This document shows, piece after piece, positions 25,543 through 37,649 of a DNA stretch of 64,000 bases. The DNA lies in the NCBI GenBank assembly GCA_964020975.1, contig CAXHWN010002754.1:62001-126000 (forward strand), written 5' to 3'. A program made the position numbers and the translations under genes. The DNA is from Hermodice carunculata (lineage: Eukaryota > Annelida > Polychaeta > Eunicida > Amphinomidae). How positions within the stretch are numbered: the first letter of the stretch is position 1; every line of letters starts with the position of its first letter. A model generated the notes under the pieces. That model was not told where the DNA came from and searched no databases. It was given only the letters and a program-made list of their open reading frames with translations.

Positions 25543-25625
25543 GCTTTCAAAATCAAACTGTGGTTAAACATACGCAAGTCGCGGCTGAACTAGACCCCTG
25601 CTAAAAAAACTTGCGAGTTGTGTTC
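25543..25625 (+). repeat. 85-base repeat, copy 1 (inside LTR element leader)
   Basis: TTTCAAAATCAAACTGTGGT through GGCTGAACTAGACCCCTGCT and the following A run are nearly identical to 26,664-26,745, which lies outside the right LTR. Confidence 0.85.
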
Positions 25626-25739
25626 AAACTGTAGTCTTCAGTATTTAGAAACTTGGGGATATTTTCAGATCATTCAACCATTATGTCTTGTTGCAAAATA
25701 ATTCAATTTTTTTGTCTGCAAAGATACCGTTTCTCTTGG

Positions 25740-25766
25740 ATTGTTCCTGGACAAGTCCCCTCAATT
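25740..25766 (-). promoter_or_regulatory. Primer-binding-site-like sequence
   Basis: On the minus strand, immediately inside the right LTR, the sequence reads AATTGAGGGGACTTGTCCAG, close in form to the tRNA-Pro-type binding sites (TGGGGGCTCGTCCGGGAT) used by many LTR elements. Worn; the tRNA assignment is tentative. Confidence 0.45.
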
Positions 25767-26488
25767 TGTTACGATGCCCACCTTCTGAATATTGTAGGTC
25801 ACAGTAGAATTCAACAAAGAATGACAACAATGATTTAACTTAACAATGTCAATATACTAACAACCACAAAGCAGTACAAAGAAGGTAAATGAAATTATAC
25901 ATATAGCTTTTCCAATTAGTAAAGCAGTATCTGGGTCAATTCTTATCCAGGGTGAGAGATTATCCACAGTTACTGGCCCACAGTTCCAAGTCCTATGGCA
26001 GGTGCTGTATAGTCTGGTGCAAATCCCACAGAGCTGCCGTTTAGTTTCAATGTGTTACAATTAATACCAAATATACCAGTCCACTCCAAGGCACTGTGCA
26101 CACTCCTAAGATATAATCTATAAATGAGTAATATCGTGGCAAAAACAATGGCTCACAGTCCCTCTGGCTTGAAGTTGCACAGCTCCTGTCAATACTCTGA
26201 ATTCCCTCCCTCTCTCAGTCAAGTTGCGAGCTGCTTTATATATATAAGCTTAGAAATCTCACCCGTATTCCAGAGTTTTCCAGTGTCACATATCGACTGA
26301 AAACTGTGTGGATCAAACAAGGAAATTTCCCATATGAATGTAGGTCAGCATTCAAGCTTAATCCAATTGTTTACAATATCATGAAAGTCACCCTAACAAA
26401 GCAGGCTAACTCACTGACACTGCACACATTTAATGTGTACAGTGACCTCTCTAAGTCAAAACAAAGAGGTATACCCACATTCATAACA
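25767..26488 (-). repeat. LTR copy (right, 5' LTR), Gmr1-like Gypsy family
   Basis: On the minus strand it starts TGTTATGA and ends TCGTAACA, a short terminal inverted repeat of the TG...CA type. It is about 720 bases long and directly precedes the gag leader. Its partner is 12,522-13,309. Confidence 0.85.
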
Positions 26489-26663
26489 TGCAAGGACTTT
26501 TTCCTCACATATTCACCAGGGGCATGACTTACTGGCGTGGGAGATCAGTTTATCATGTCAGTACGGATAAGTTTTTATGCTAATTATTATAAGTGTTGGA
26601 GTATAATATACTTATATTGATATGTTGTTAAGTCTTCCTTTCAAGGAAGTCTGGAGGACCCCT

Positions 26664-26745
26664 TTCAAAATCAAACTGTGGTTAAACATATGTGAGTCGC
26701 GGCTGAACTGGACCCCTGCTTTAAAAAAAAACTTGCGATTGTTGA
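26664..26745 (+). repeat. 85-base repeat, copy 2 (outside the right LTR)
   Basis: Partner of 25,543-25,625; same orientation. Confidence 0.85.
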
Positions 26746-26755
26746 ATGCATTGTC

Positions 26756-26814
26756 ATATTGATAAGTGGGGACATATACTCAGTAAACGTGATGTATGTC
26801 CCACTTATCAATAT
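26756..26814. repeat. Near-perfect inverted repeat
   Basis: ATATTGATAAGTGGGGACAT (26,756 on) pairs with GTATGTCCCACTTATCAATA (26,794 on), giving a stem of about 21 bases with a 14-base loop. Confidence 0.85.
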
Positions 26815-29800
26815 AATCCCACGATTTTTGAATTTTTGATGAAGCCTTACGTGTATCACTATAATGCAATTGAATTTACACTGAATATTTACCTGAGTAT
26901 TCAACGAGGTGCTTATATAAATGTCGCATACACCATCCGTGCGTATGTAATGTGTCTACATTTCTGTGCTTATACTGGTGATGCTATCTAAATTTACTGG
27001 TAGTGGACATTATCATTAGTTTGAATGCCTATGTAGGCTATCTTTGTTATCTAAATATTCCAAAATGTAAAACTTATTTCACATATTATTATCACGCTTT
27101 TTATAGTTGCATTTCCGTGTCTGCAGTTGTCATGTGTATGGCTGCTTCTGCTCAGTTCTTAAAGTGATCATACATGGGTTCCATTTATCCACTTTAGTAC
27201 CTCAATTCTTGCTTCGCACAACCATGTCATACTGGGATACGCATGGTCTTGTATTTTGTATAAATTGCCAGGAAAGGTCAAAGGGAATGATGTCAAGTGA
27301 TACATTGTCCACCTGTATGTGGACGTCTGCTTTGTCACTCGGGGTAATTATCTAACTAATTCAATTTAGTATTCTAATATATTTCTGCTCACAACAAGAT
27401 AAGTAAACCACGTGTAAATCATCTGCGTTTCTTTGGAGGCGTTGTGTTTTCTTTTCCTTGGAGCTTAGAAGAACTGGCGGTTGATCTGTGAATGTTTTTG
27501 TCATGCTCGGGTATATACCGTATTTTGCATGAATGGACATGTTAATGAAATAATATGATACATGGTAAGTGGCCCATCTCTCGGCGCCATATCTTGTTTA
27601 TATCTTCAATTGTGGCAATGATATAACAAAAATGAAATTGTTTTTCACTATTTACAACAGGGTAAGTAAGCTTTGTATAGATCATTTACGTTTTCCGGTA
27701 GCCTGTATGCTCTCTTTTATTTTTACGGTGGATAGAATAAATGTTGACTGATCTGTCAATTTGTGACTAATACCAGTCACAAATATATCATATTACTCAA
27801 TTTACCTGCCTGGCTACATTCAACTGTCAAGCTGTTATGGCGTATTGAAGCTGTTGCGTAGTTATATTCCGGTCTGATTGGCGAAACTACCCTCTCCCAT
27901 TATCCTACTCAAGAAACGCAATTGCATTATGTATGTGTCCATACCATTTTTGTTTGTCAAGTGCATTTTGTGAAATATGTACCATGGTACATGTTGTTTT
28001 TTTTTAATTTGCGCTTTGCTAGATTGCTTGCGGCTTTATATTGTCTGCTCAACTGATTCATTTCAGCCATCAGCCATTCTCCTTTTCTAACTTGAGATTC
28101 GAACGTCGATTCAATACTATCATATTAGTTACCGCATTTTGTTAATCTTCATTACATTAAATTTTGGTAACACAATATGTTCTTCAATTCATCCGCTGAT
28201 GGTATTTCACAAAATTTGGGGAGCGTTGGTAGAAATATTCTTAGCAAATTATTACAAAATCCGGAATATTTCGACATTTCAGTTTTCATTCCGTCGAATT
28301 CCCTTTGTTTTGAGCACCCATAATATGACTAGTTATCTTCAGCCATTTACTGACATTTTGTCTACACTAGATATCAATATACAATGTCCAAGCGCAAAAT
28401 GTTATAAGTTCACACTTTTTATAGGTGTATCACTTGTATTATACGTAGTGTTCAGAGCAAGCCGGGCAATAACGCTGGTGTATCTGTGTTCGAACTTGAA
28501 ACTTATGTATCTCTCCGCTGTGCTAAATGTAGTCCACATGGTGGATTTCTATAATATTTAAGTTAGCACATTTAATACATTGTTAGAGGTTTTAATTCTC
28601 CAACTACTAATTGCGAAGGAAAGTTGATATTTCAGATAACGAATTGAAACCAAAAAAATGTGTAGTTTATGTCAACAACAATGATATTTAAACGAGGATA
28701 TTCAACCTTTTATCAATCCCCTGACCTCTAATCTTGACAGTATCTCTTGAGCGTTTTAATAAATTAGTTTTTTGGTGATTTTCATGAGGATTTATTTAAA
28801 ATTTGTATTCAGATAAGTGATAAAAATCCCTGGAATTGATTTTAGATAAGGAACATGGCTCAATAATAACTCTGCGAGTTCGATTTTCTGAGAGAATATC
28901 AACTTTGATGTTATCCAATATAAGGAAATATGTAGATATCGTGGTATATTTGCCTAGTTGTCTGATCATATACCTTACTTTATTTTCAGAAATCAAAGAT
29001 TACATTTACGCTGTCTGCCTAAATTATAATTCAGACTACACTAAGTCATCTACACGTCATTTTATTTTTAAAATAAGAAACTCAGGTATCATTCGACCTT
29101 CTTTATATCCTTACTCTTAATTCCGAACAAATTATGAATATCATTTGTTGTGCAAGGCAAAACACATATTAAAACTGTTAAATACAGTAAATTAAATTGG
29201 ATTACAACTGCTAAAATGAGATTAGTTATGTTTCGAGATAATCTTTATACACAATTAAAATATTTGAGTCACGACACAGCAGAATGCAACACCTTAACGT
29301 TCCCCTGCTAACTTTCAGTAAAATGCTTGATAGAAATATAGACATTTAAACAAAAGGGAAAGCTCCAGGTGCTTTATGGAGGTAGTAAACGAAGTTATCA
29401 TATTCGTTTTGCCTGCTTAGCAAAAAATGTGGCCCATACTGACTTTTTTCAAGAACCAAATACATTGGAATGCATAACATTATGAACGTTAGATCTTTAA
29501 AATGTAATTTTAGGTACATTTATGACGACGTACCACGTTATTTCATGAATATTTTTGCCAGTCAACCTGGCACAAGGTCTTGTGCCACCATACAACCTGT
29601 AGTGATATTCATCCCCGCATGGTTTTAGCTTAAACTACTCCCAAAAAGTTCATTCATTTATTAAACAGGCGAAAGGTGTCAAATGAAATGCCGGTTTGAT
29701 GTGTAGGGTCGATATATTTTCTGTATGAAGTGACTCTCACGTTTTCATGTGCCATCTACAAAAGAAAAGCGGGTCATTATGAGATCCAGCAGGCTCAATA

Positions 29801-29939
29801 CGGGTATGTCGGTTAAACTGAATCATTTTTCGCGTTTATTAATGTGCAGCAATCATTTTGTTTGTAATAAATTTATGCACCAAAATAACACAATCGACAA
29901 TACTGGTTAGAATCAACAAATTCAGGCTAAAGTGACTTG
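26815..29939. other. Unassigned AT-rich DNA
   Basis: No recognisable protein, RNA gene or repeat family. The longest open frame, 140 codons at 28,139-28,561, has no domain or splice context. An 18-base palindrome, GGCACAAGGTCTTGTGCC, lies at about 29,569. Confidence 0.4.
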
Positions 29940-30305
29940 TCCGTCAACTGAGTTTCTGGGAAGGGTGGTGATCCGTCTGTCCGTCCTATGTCTGTCCGGT
30001 GTCGGTCCTTCTATCTTTCTTGAATTTTACATATTTGAATTTCTCGCCAAAGCCGCCCGTCAGATTCACTTCACACATGGTAGGTATATACCTTAGGTGG
30101 CTCTCCACTAAGTCGGTCAAAATACCCGGCTCCAGTGATTTTTTTGTTGTAATTTTTATGCTTTTTGTTTGGCAAAAAATTTATCAAATCTTTTCAAAAG
30201 CCTCCTGACTAATTGCTTTGAAATTGCCATGGGACACTTCTGAAGACCCTCAAACCCTAATTTACTCATATATTCAACAGGTGGCCCTTCTATTTTGAAT
30301 GTAGT
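29940..30305 (+). repeat. Interspersed repeat, GTCCGTCC family (second copy type)
   Basis: GATCCGTCTGTCCGTCC, then a CTTTTCAAAAGCCTCCTGACT-like block and ATTTACTCATATATTCAACA. This is the same general design as 57,727-58,445: a CGTCCGTCC stretch, then weakly conserved AT-rich sequence with CTCCAGTGATTT in both. Confidence 0.45.
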
Positions 30306-30561
30306 TTTGTGTCACTTTTTTTTTATTTCTTCGGCAAAAGCGTCACACTCAGATTGCTCTGAAAAGCTTGGTGAAATGTAGCTTGTTGGAGGGTTAAACA
30401 AGATTGCTCCCTATTGCTTATACTCTGGATCGCTGATTTCGAAGATTTTTCTTCATTATTAGTGGAGACGAAAAGTATATTTACCATATAGCATAGTGAT
30501 ACTTTACAGATCTGCACAGAAGATCTCACTTCATGCTTCCATTCAACCATCTAATCACCCA

Positions 30562-30581
30562 TGCATACATACATACATACA

Positions 30582-30615
<34 letters not shown>

Positions 30616-30632
30616 CATACATACATACACAC
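30562..30632. repeat. (CATA)n microsatellite
   Basis: About 17 tetranucleotide units. Confidence 0.97.
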
Positions 30633-31949
30633 ATAAGTGCGTAAGTGCGTGCATGCATCCAAAAAATAAAAAACACACATAGCAGTCTTGCGAATGAACT
30701 GATAAAGTAGAAAAAATGTGTCGGTTTGTTCATACTGTTATCATTAGCAAGTAGATGGGTCTCAATATTTTACAAGTGGGTAAAAGAACATTAATCAATT
30801 AAAAACACGAACTTGTACCATACTTTTTGAATCAATACGCATTAGCTAACGTACCTTAGTGACTCAAGCTTTTAATCTTTAACGATAATAATATCATGGA
30901 ATAATTGATTTTACAGAAGAAATATATATTTGGGGAAGGGATAGTTTCCTTTCCGATTTGCCCAGGCAATTTTACAGACAAATAAACGGAGGAAGAAACA
31001 AACATGTAATTAAACAAGTAAGTAAATGCATAAATAAAGAAACGCAAAATATGTACATTTATGGCGTTCACCCCACCCCCACTCCAGCCCCCAAAAAAGA
31101 TATATGCTGATAATTTTTATAATAAACAAGTTAAACATACAAACACTCTCGCACTTCGCTCTTCATGGGTACCCAGTGGTGGCTTCACAAAGCTGTCCAG
31201 GTTGGTTATAAGGGTTAACGCCTTTATTGCGGTTGCATCGGCACATCAGCTATTACGTTGCCATTTTCACTCTCCCCGGTCATGAAAACGGAAGATAAAT
31301 AGCAAAGTATCTGGACAAGACAGGCGTCGGCGACAGTCATGTAAGTATGTTGTGCACCGTACGCTTGGAAACGCACTGAAACTTTATTCAACATGGGGAA
31401 TAACAGATAAGGAACACATACATGTATGGTTTTACCATATTCAATTAAGGAATATGTACTTTATTCACATGTATACGAAGTGGTATGAGTAACGTTGGTC
31501 GCAGGATACTGGCCTTGTGGTATTACTACACAAGCAGCATCGGTGCTCTTGCACTCAGAATATTTTCATACGCCTGTGCGTAGGTCAAGTAGACGGTTGA
31601 CAAAGACGGTGGGCCTTGGCCCTAGTTATAGAGTACATACAGCGCCATGAGATGAGAGAGAAGGTGTTACCGTACTTCGTTACGATTGATGGTCACTCTT
31701 TATACTGCCTGTCGAACTACGAAAACATTCAGCATGACTTGAGAGAACCAAATATAGATTGTCCTGGAATGTCTTGATCAAATTGTGTAGTTCATACATA
31801 ACATTCCTCGGCTGTCACTACTCTTAAGCATAAGATAGGTCTTTATCTCTTCATACCTTAGGGCATCATCACACCAGGCTACGTCGGAGTCATTTAGATT
31901 GAGCTACAATTTGCTGCAATATACAATCCCACTAAACATGTCATTGTGG
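30633..31949. other. Unassigned DNA
   Basis: Moderately GC-rich between 31,150 and 31,900, but without recognisable coding or repeat signature. Confidence 0.35.
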
Positions 31950-31964
31950 ATTTTATTTATTCAT

Positions 31965-32027
<63 letters not shown>

Positions 32028-32053
32028 TTGACTGATTGATTGATTGATTGATT
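31950..32053. repeat. (TTTA)n then (TGAT)n microsatellite
   Basis: About 80 bases of TTTA followed by about 24 bases of GATT. Confidence 0.97.
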
Positions 32054-33280
32054 TTTATACAGTGAGCATCATTTCTAGACTGCAAGCGACACGACGCTAT
32101 ACAAATTTCTTAAACAGGCAACAAATATTACTTCCAAATAAGACAAGGTGTTTGATAAAGTATCCACTCCGTATGTAGATTAATATACTTATTATATCGT
32201 TGATCAATAAATTATAATTAATACCTCCAAGCCTGCTATGTATTTTGAAAACCTGACGTCTACAAACTTGAGCACGCTTGGCAAAAAAAAAAAACAGCCG
32301 TTGAATGCCTACGGGGATGTCAAACAACAAGCAGGAGGGTCGGTCCTCTCCTCATACACAAACTTTAAAAATAATTTTCTGCACCACAGGAACATCACGA
32401 TATGCTCGAAACAACATGACGTTGAAACAATGAATGACGACATGAAACCTTGTTAGATTGTGGTGGACATAATGTAACTAGTGTGCATGCGTGATGTTCA
32501 TAAATACTGCTACTCAGACTTATTCGCAACTCTATTGTGATAAACATTGTCATTTTATACTTTTTTATCAAATCATTCTGTTAACCACTGAAGAACAACA
32601 TTTACTGCGTCTTGGTGGTCGAAGCCCACACATACGAAGGCTGTATTTCTGATTATAGTATAGAGGGTAAAAACCGAATATATCTAGAAGAGCACATTCT
32701 GATGGTAAAAAAATTTGCCTCGCAAAGAATAAATCCTTGATTTACTCTATGTATTCTCTTTTAGCGTTGCGTATCTTTAAGTTTATTTAATTGTATGAAT
32801 AAAGTGCACATTGTCAGAGGATTCATCACAGAATATGCCCTTATATTCACTCCTAAATCGTAGCAGACCGATCGGCATTCAATAATATGTACCTAGAGTA
32901 CACCCCGTTTGTTATAAGTGGAATTATGTACAACCATGAAAGCAAGTGATTAAAAGAGAAATATAGACACTAAGCACATTATCAATGATCAGTGATAACA
33001 CCAGAAATTAGAGGTGCGGTAATAAGATGTATGTGCAAAAAGTTAGCAAAAAAATAAACAATGATCTAGTGGATCGAGTTTTTGAGGGTAAAAATGGTTT
33101 GGTTAAAACATATTTTATTTCACTTGAAAATGGATTAGGAAACAAGCTTAATAAAGGTTATGTGAATCCTTCTCCATAGTTTCACAATGTACATTTGCGA
33201 AACCAACCACTGAAATGCTCGAAGGTATATTCACAATATAAGACATATAAATGGCAAGTAAAGAATAAAAAAAAGAAAGA
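32054..33280. other. Unassigned AT-rich DNA
   Basis: Nothing recognisable; a short GA repeat lies at its end (33,278-33,292), next to the 3' end of LINE A. Confidence 0.4.
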
Positions 33281-35194
33281 GAGAGAGAGAGGCGAGGTAT
33301 CTTTGCACTGTCTTGAAGCGTTTGGTCTTGGTGATGTACATCTGTACAGCGCTAAATACTGTGTGATTCCAATGGACACTTTTCAGTGGGTCACCTTGAA
33401 GTAAAATGGCTGTAGATAGATTATTACCTAGGTGCAGGGATTCAAAGTATTGCGACCGTAGTTGAGTGTAAAGGGGCAATCTAACAAGAAGTGAGAGGTG
33501 TTTTCGACCGGTGCGCCACATGAACACTGTGGACTACTGATAAAATTACATCGAAATAGAAAATCATTCAAAGGACTGCAGTTGAGGCGCAACCGCGTAT
33601 GGTGAATTTGTGAAAACCAATTACCACCGTAAAAATAAGTAGGAACTTGTTCAACGTCTCTGTTAAGTCTGATTTTGAATAAACCTAATGGAAATGAGCT
33701 TTTGGTATCGTTGTCCAATTCTCGCCATGCTTTGATTTTAGATGGAAAAAATGATTTCTTTCTCTGTTCAGAGTTGCAGAAAAGTAGGGGTATTTCGCCA
33801 CTAGTGCGAGTGCCGTAGCCAGTTGTTACGGGTTCAAGGATTCTATTGTATTCGGGTGTTAGTCCGTGCATTTTGTAAAAATGAGTTAGTTTGTGTTTTT
33901 CTCTACGTTCTTGCAATTTTTCCCATTTAGTTTCTTCGTACAGCAGACGAGAGCTGCAGAATTAAGTGACACCTGTAACAACACGTGCAGCAGCCAGTTG
34001 AACTCTTTCTACCATATCAGAGCAAGTTTGGGAACAGTTGTCCCAGAGAATGTCGCCATATTCAAGAATAGGTCTTATAAAAACAATATAAAGCGTTTCT
34101 AATTGCTTTCTGTCGAACATATATTTCATGCCACGTAGGCAGTCGACTCTTTTCATAGCTCTCATGTTAACGTCTTCGAGATGCCTTGTCCAAGAGCAGT
34201 CCGAAGATACAGTTATTCCAAGATGCTTGCGACACTTGGTACACGGGTACCATTTAAGAACAAAGGATTTTTGCTTGAGACAGAAGAACGTGTACAGCAC
34301 ATACAAAAAGTTTTAGTTTCATTCATGTTTATGAACCATTGTTTGGCCCAAATGGAAATTGCCGAGAGATCTCCATTTAAAGTGAGAGTTGCAATGTCTT
34401 GATCACAGTGATCAGTTGTGACAAAGAGAGAAGCATCGTCTGCAAAGAGTCGTGTGTTCGATTCTACAATGGACGCAATATCGTTTATGTAACTGGGAAA
34501 GAGTAGTGGTCGTAGAATTGAACCTTGAGGTACGCCTGCTCTGATGTATTTCCATGATGAAGATTGGCCGTTTATGACAACGCGTTGACGTCTGCATTCT
34601 AAATAACTTTTACACCAGTCGAGAATGCTACCTCGGACACCAATGGCATGTAGCTTATGGAGTATGCCTTTGTGCCAAACTCTGTCGAACGCCCGGGATA
34701 TATCAAGGAAGACAAAATTTACCATTTTGCCATTGTCCATAGCATCAAGCACTAAGTCGTACAACTCTAATAATTGCGAGACAGGAGAATCGCCTGGTTG
34801 ATAGGCAGATTGAAATTTTGTCACAAGTTTGTTTGCGATGCAGTGGTTGAAAAGAGATTTGAAGACTCACCGTTCAAAAACTTTGCTTAAGCAACTGAGT
34901 AAACATGTGGGACGGTAATTTTTCGTAAGCTGTTTACTCTCTTTCTTATGTAAGGGATTAACATTGGCGTCTTTCCATCAGTTTGGAAAAACGGAGCTGT
35001 GCAAAGATTTGTAAAAGATTATACATAGGGAAAGACATACAGACGCCGAACAAGCTTTCAATAATTTAGGAATTAAGTTATCTGGACCACTGGCTTTTGA
35101 TACTTTGAGAAGGGCGATACAGTTTGCTATGAGTTCTTCATCAATTTGGATATTATCAAGTACACAACGTAAATAGTACGTGACGGTAGGAGGT

Positions 35195-35448
35195 GTGGCT
35201 TCCATATTTCCTAAAGAACATTGTCTTATAAAATATTCATTAAAGAGTTCGGCCTTCTCTAAGTCGCCAGTTATTATGTTGTTTCCGTCTTTCATGGGAG
35301 GAAATTTGCTAGATGTTGCCCGTGGCTTCCATATTTCCTAAAGAACATTGTCTTATAAAATATTCATTAAAGAGTTCGGCCTTCTCTAAGTCGCCAGTTA
35401 TTATGTTGTTTCCGTCTTTCATGGGAGGAAATTTGCTAGATGTTGCCC
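35195..35448 (+). repeat. Perfect 127-base tandem duplication inside LINE A
   Basis: 35,195-35,321 and 35,322-35,448 read identically by eye, from GTGGCTTCCATATTTCC to GATGTTGCCC. The length is not a multiple of three. Identity implies a very recent event or an assembly error. Confidence 0.95.
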
Positions 35449-36647
35449 TTTGGTCCACTAGAAATTGTTTAACCAGTTTCCACCACAATTTGGAATTACT
35501 ACTGTCGCTTTATTTCAACTTTTCAGCAAGAGACTCTTTATGTTTCAACTTAGCTTGTCTCAGAACTTTAATAACAGCGTTTCTAGCTTTACGATATTTC
35601 AACCAGTGGTCGGGATTGTTTGTTGATTTTGCCTTGCGACGTAGTCTGTTGCGTTTCCGTATTAATTTCTTTATATCTGAAGATAGCCATGGTGGTTCAC
35701 TGGGCCTTATAGTTATGAGTTTCACTTGTATGAATTTTTTGGCCATGTCAACAAACAGTGTGGACCACTTTGAAATCATATCGTTTACATCTAGATCCGC
35801 CAGTAAATCTGTCCAATTGATGTTCTTTAGGGATTCATTTAAGCCAGCAAAATCAGCCTGGTTGTATAATCAAACTTCCTGTGTGAAAGATTTTGATATC
35901 TTGATTCTAAAATTGAGTAAGCAAAAGACCGCGAAATGGTCATTGAGTTCAGTATCGATGACACCAGCCATGTTTACATTGTCAGGGCACATGGTCGCAA
36001 TGATATCAGTACATGTAGCTGTGTTTTCTGTTATTCGCATTGGCTCACTTATTAGTTGAGCCATATTTCTGCTTTCTATAATTCCGCACAACTTACTGCT
36101 GCCAGACATAAGTAGGTCATCATTAAAATCGCCTGTGATAAAGATATTTTTAATGGAAGTATCTTTTGCCATATCTAAAAAAGTTTCAAAATCTAGCCAA
36201 AATTGTGCTATGTCTTTTGGCGGCCTGTAAAAAACCCCAATGAGACATTTAGTGTTATCTCTGACGACCACCTCACACCATACACACTCCAAAGATGACA
36301 GTTCGAGGTCTCTCCTGCGTATGGCTGAAATTTCGTTTTTTTATGAATACACAAACACTTCCGCCTTGTCCATTTGTCCTGTCCTGACGGAATGGCTCTT
36401 GAAAACCACACAAAAAAATCTTTTCATTTGAGATGAAGGAATTTAGCCACATTTCAGTACATGCCACAAGATCGTAAAGATAGGCAAATGAGGAGGGAGC
36501 ATCGATCTTGTTCCTTAAACTTCGAACATTGAGATGGAAGAGTGATAATTCGTTTTTACTAGTACTGTCAGAAGCCCAGCTAAGGCTACTGAAATGATCG
36601 CTGTCTACAGTGCCGTGCGTAGATGAATGTGTCGAAATATCTGGGTA

Positions 36648-36671
36648 TGGACCTGGGTTAATCTCTGCATC
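36648..36671 (-). other. 2A-like motif in LINE A (DAEINPGP)
   Basis: The codons read D-A-E-I-N-P-G-P, which fits the D-x-E-x-N-P-G-P consensus of 2A ribosome-skipping peptides. 2A-like sequences are known at the N-termini of APE-type LINEs in sea urchin and amphioxus. The residues before it, LQLYLSG, are compatible with a 2A helix. Activity is inferred only. Confidence 0.6.
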
Positions 36672-36796
36672 ACCCGATAGGTACAGCTGTAAGCCAACTT
36701 GCGTGGCTGACATAATATTTGGCACATGCTAGTACGTAAGCGCATGCAATGTGTACAAAGGTGACATACGATTTAACATATTAACGTAGAAAATGG

Positions 36797-37333
36797 CTAG
36801 ATACATACAAATAAATACGTATCAGTCATTGCGCAGTAACTTGAACAGACGCTAACTATTTCACTTAGCAATACACATAAGGTAACAAATGAGAGAACCA
36901 AGATGCATAACAAAGTTCGAGTGGGTCTTACATGTATGAAGCGCTTCAAGAGGTAAACACATGAGAACGGATACTCGCCAAAAAGAAAACTAAATGGAAT
37001 TGTAATATAATATACATATATGATAAAGTCATGGTTGACAAGTACCACAAGCACACGAGCAGACGAAAAAAAATCCGAATAGCACGTGCGTTGATGCATG
37101 GTGGTACAAAAGTTCGTTGTTCGTACATGTACGAACATCACCATTTTTCTAAGCAATAGAAGAAATGGTAGTAACAAGTACATAACTAACTCCATATTTC
37201 TCACGACAGAGAAATAAACAGAGGACAAAAATAAAAGAAATATACCAGTTGGGCAATGTAGTCTGTTGCTAGAATTGAACATGTCAGAGTGACAATTGAG
37301 TGCGTAAAGTAGTCCGACCGCAACCGTTTTCAC
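36797..37333 (-). other. 178-codon hydrophobic open frame between ORF1 and ORF2 of LINE A
   Basis: An uninterrupted minus-strand frame rich in Leu, Val, Phe and Tyr, with several membrane-like stretches (IFLLFLSSVYFSVV, MYLLLPFLLLL, LLCILVLSFVTLCVLL). No similarity recognised. LINE B has short hydrophobic frames at the same relative place (39,787-40,231). It may be the worn 5' extension of ORF2, a separate small ORF, or chance in T-rich sequence. Confidence 0.3.
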
Positions 37334-37649
37334 CCTCTGGCGACTCGCAACAATGACAATGTACCTTTTACTAATGCTAATTAGTCTGTGAAGTACTGCA
37401 TAGGGGCGAAGCTATCAAACTTAATAGCGTAAGCTTACGCTTAATGTCAAAAGCGCTTTCTATCTTTTGTACAGAAACAAAACAGTTTGACGAGATACAC
37501 AATACAGTTGATAAAATGTAAACCATCAGCTAGGGTGCAAATGTCTGTCAATGAAAGTCGTGTCACACCAGGAATTTGGGGTTGACGTAGTTGGTGCGCG
37601 CTCGGGGCCGGCGATAGGGGACGCGGGCGCTGAAATGTCACTTTGACGG

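Larger units (their letters stand above)
12522..26488 (-). mobile_element. Old Gmr1-like Ty3/Gypsy LTR retrotransposon, possibly with nested insertions
   Basis: The two LTR-like repeats lie in the same orientation. The right one has a primer-binding-site-like sequence on its inner side, and the left one a polypurine-tract-like sequence on its inner side. Between them, on the minus strand, lie gag, then integrase, then reverse transcriptase and RNase H. Integrase before RT is the Ty1/copia-like order known in the Gmr1 group of Gypsy elements, first described in deuterostomes. About 7.6 kb between the RNase H end and the left LTR is foreign or unassigned. The element is a fossil with many breaks. 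No clear target-site duplication was seen, so membership of both LTRs in one insertion is inferred. Confidence 0.55.
33428..36725 (-). pseudogene. LINE A ORF2: 2A-like motif, endonuclease, reverse transcriptase
   Basis: It starts at 36,725 with MPNIMSATQVGLQLYLSGDA, followed by EINPGP. Endonuclease motifs are FHLNVRSLRNKID, ACTEMWL, GVFYRPP, ITGDFND and a D-H pair in LNDHFAVF. RT motifs are KASGPDNLIPKLLK, VFLDISRAFDRVWHKG, AGVPQGSILRPLLF and LFADDASLF, so the catalytic Asp pair is present. The C-terminal part holds LEYGDILWDNCSQTC and CSCGAPVENTSHFLLDCP. The reading frame changes several times: pieces lie at 36,725-36,273, 36,292-35,870, 35,295-34,978, 34,824-34,213, 34,306-33,962 and 33,916-33,428, and a 127-base tandem duplication adds a frameshift. 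Dead, but not very old. Confidence 0.85.

Noticed and set aside
28139-28561. 140-codon hydrophobic plus-strand frame
   Set aside because: AT-rich DNA, no domain, no splice context; probably chance.
35313-36059. 248-codon plus-strand frame, one of the longest in the window
   Set aside because: Antisense of LINE A ORF2, which has clear endonuclease and RT motifs on the other strand.
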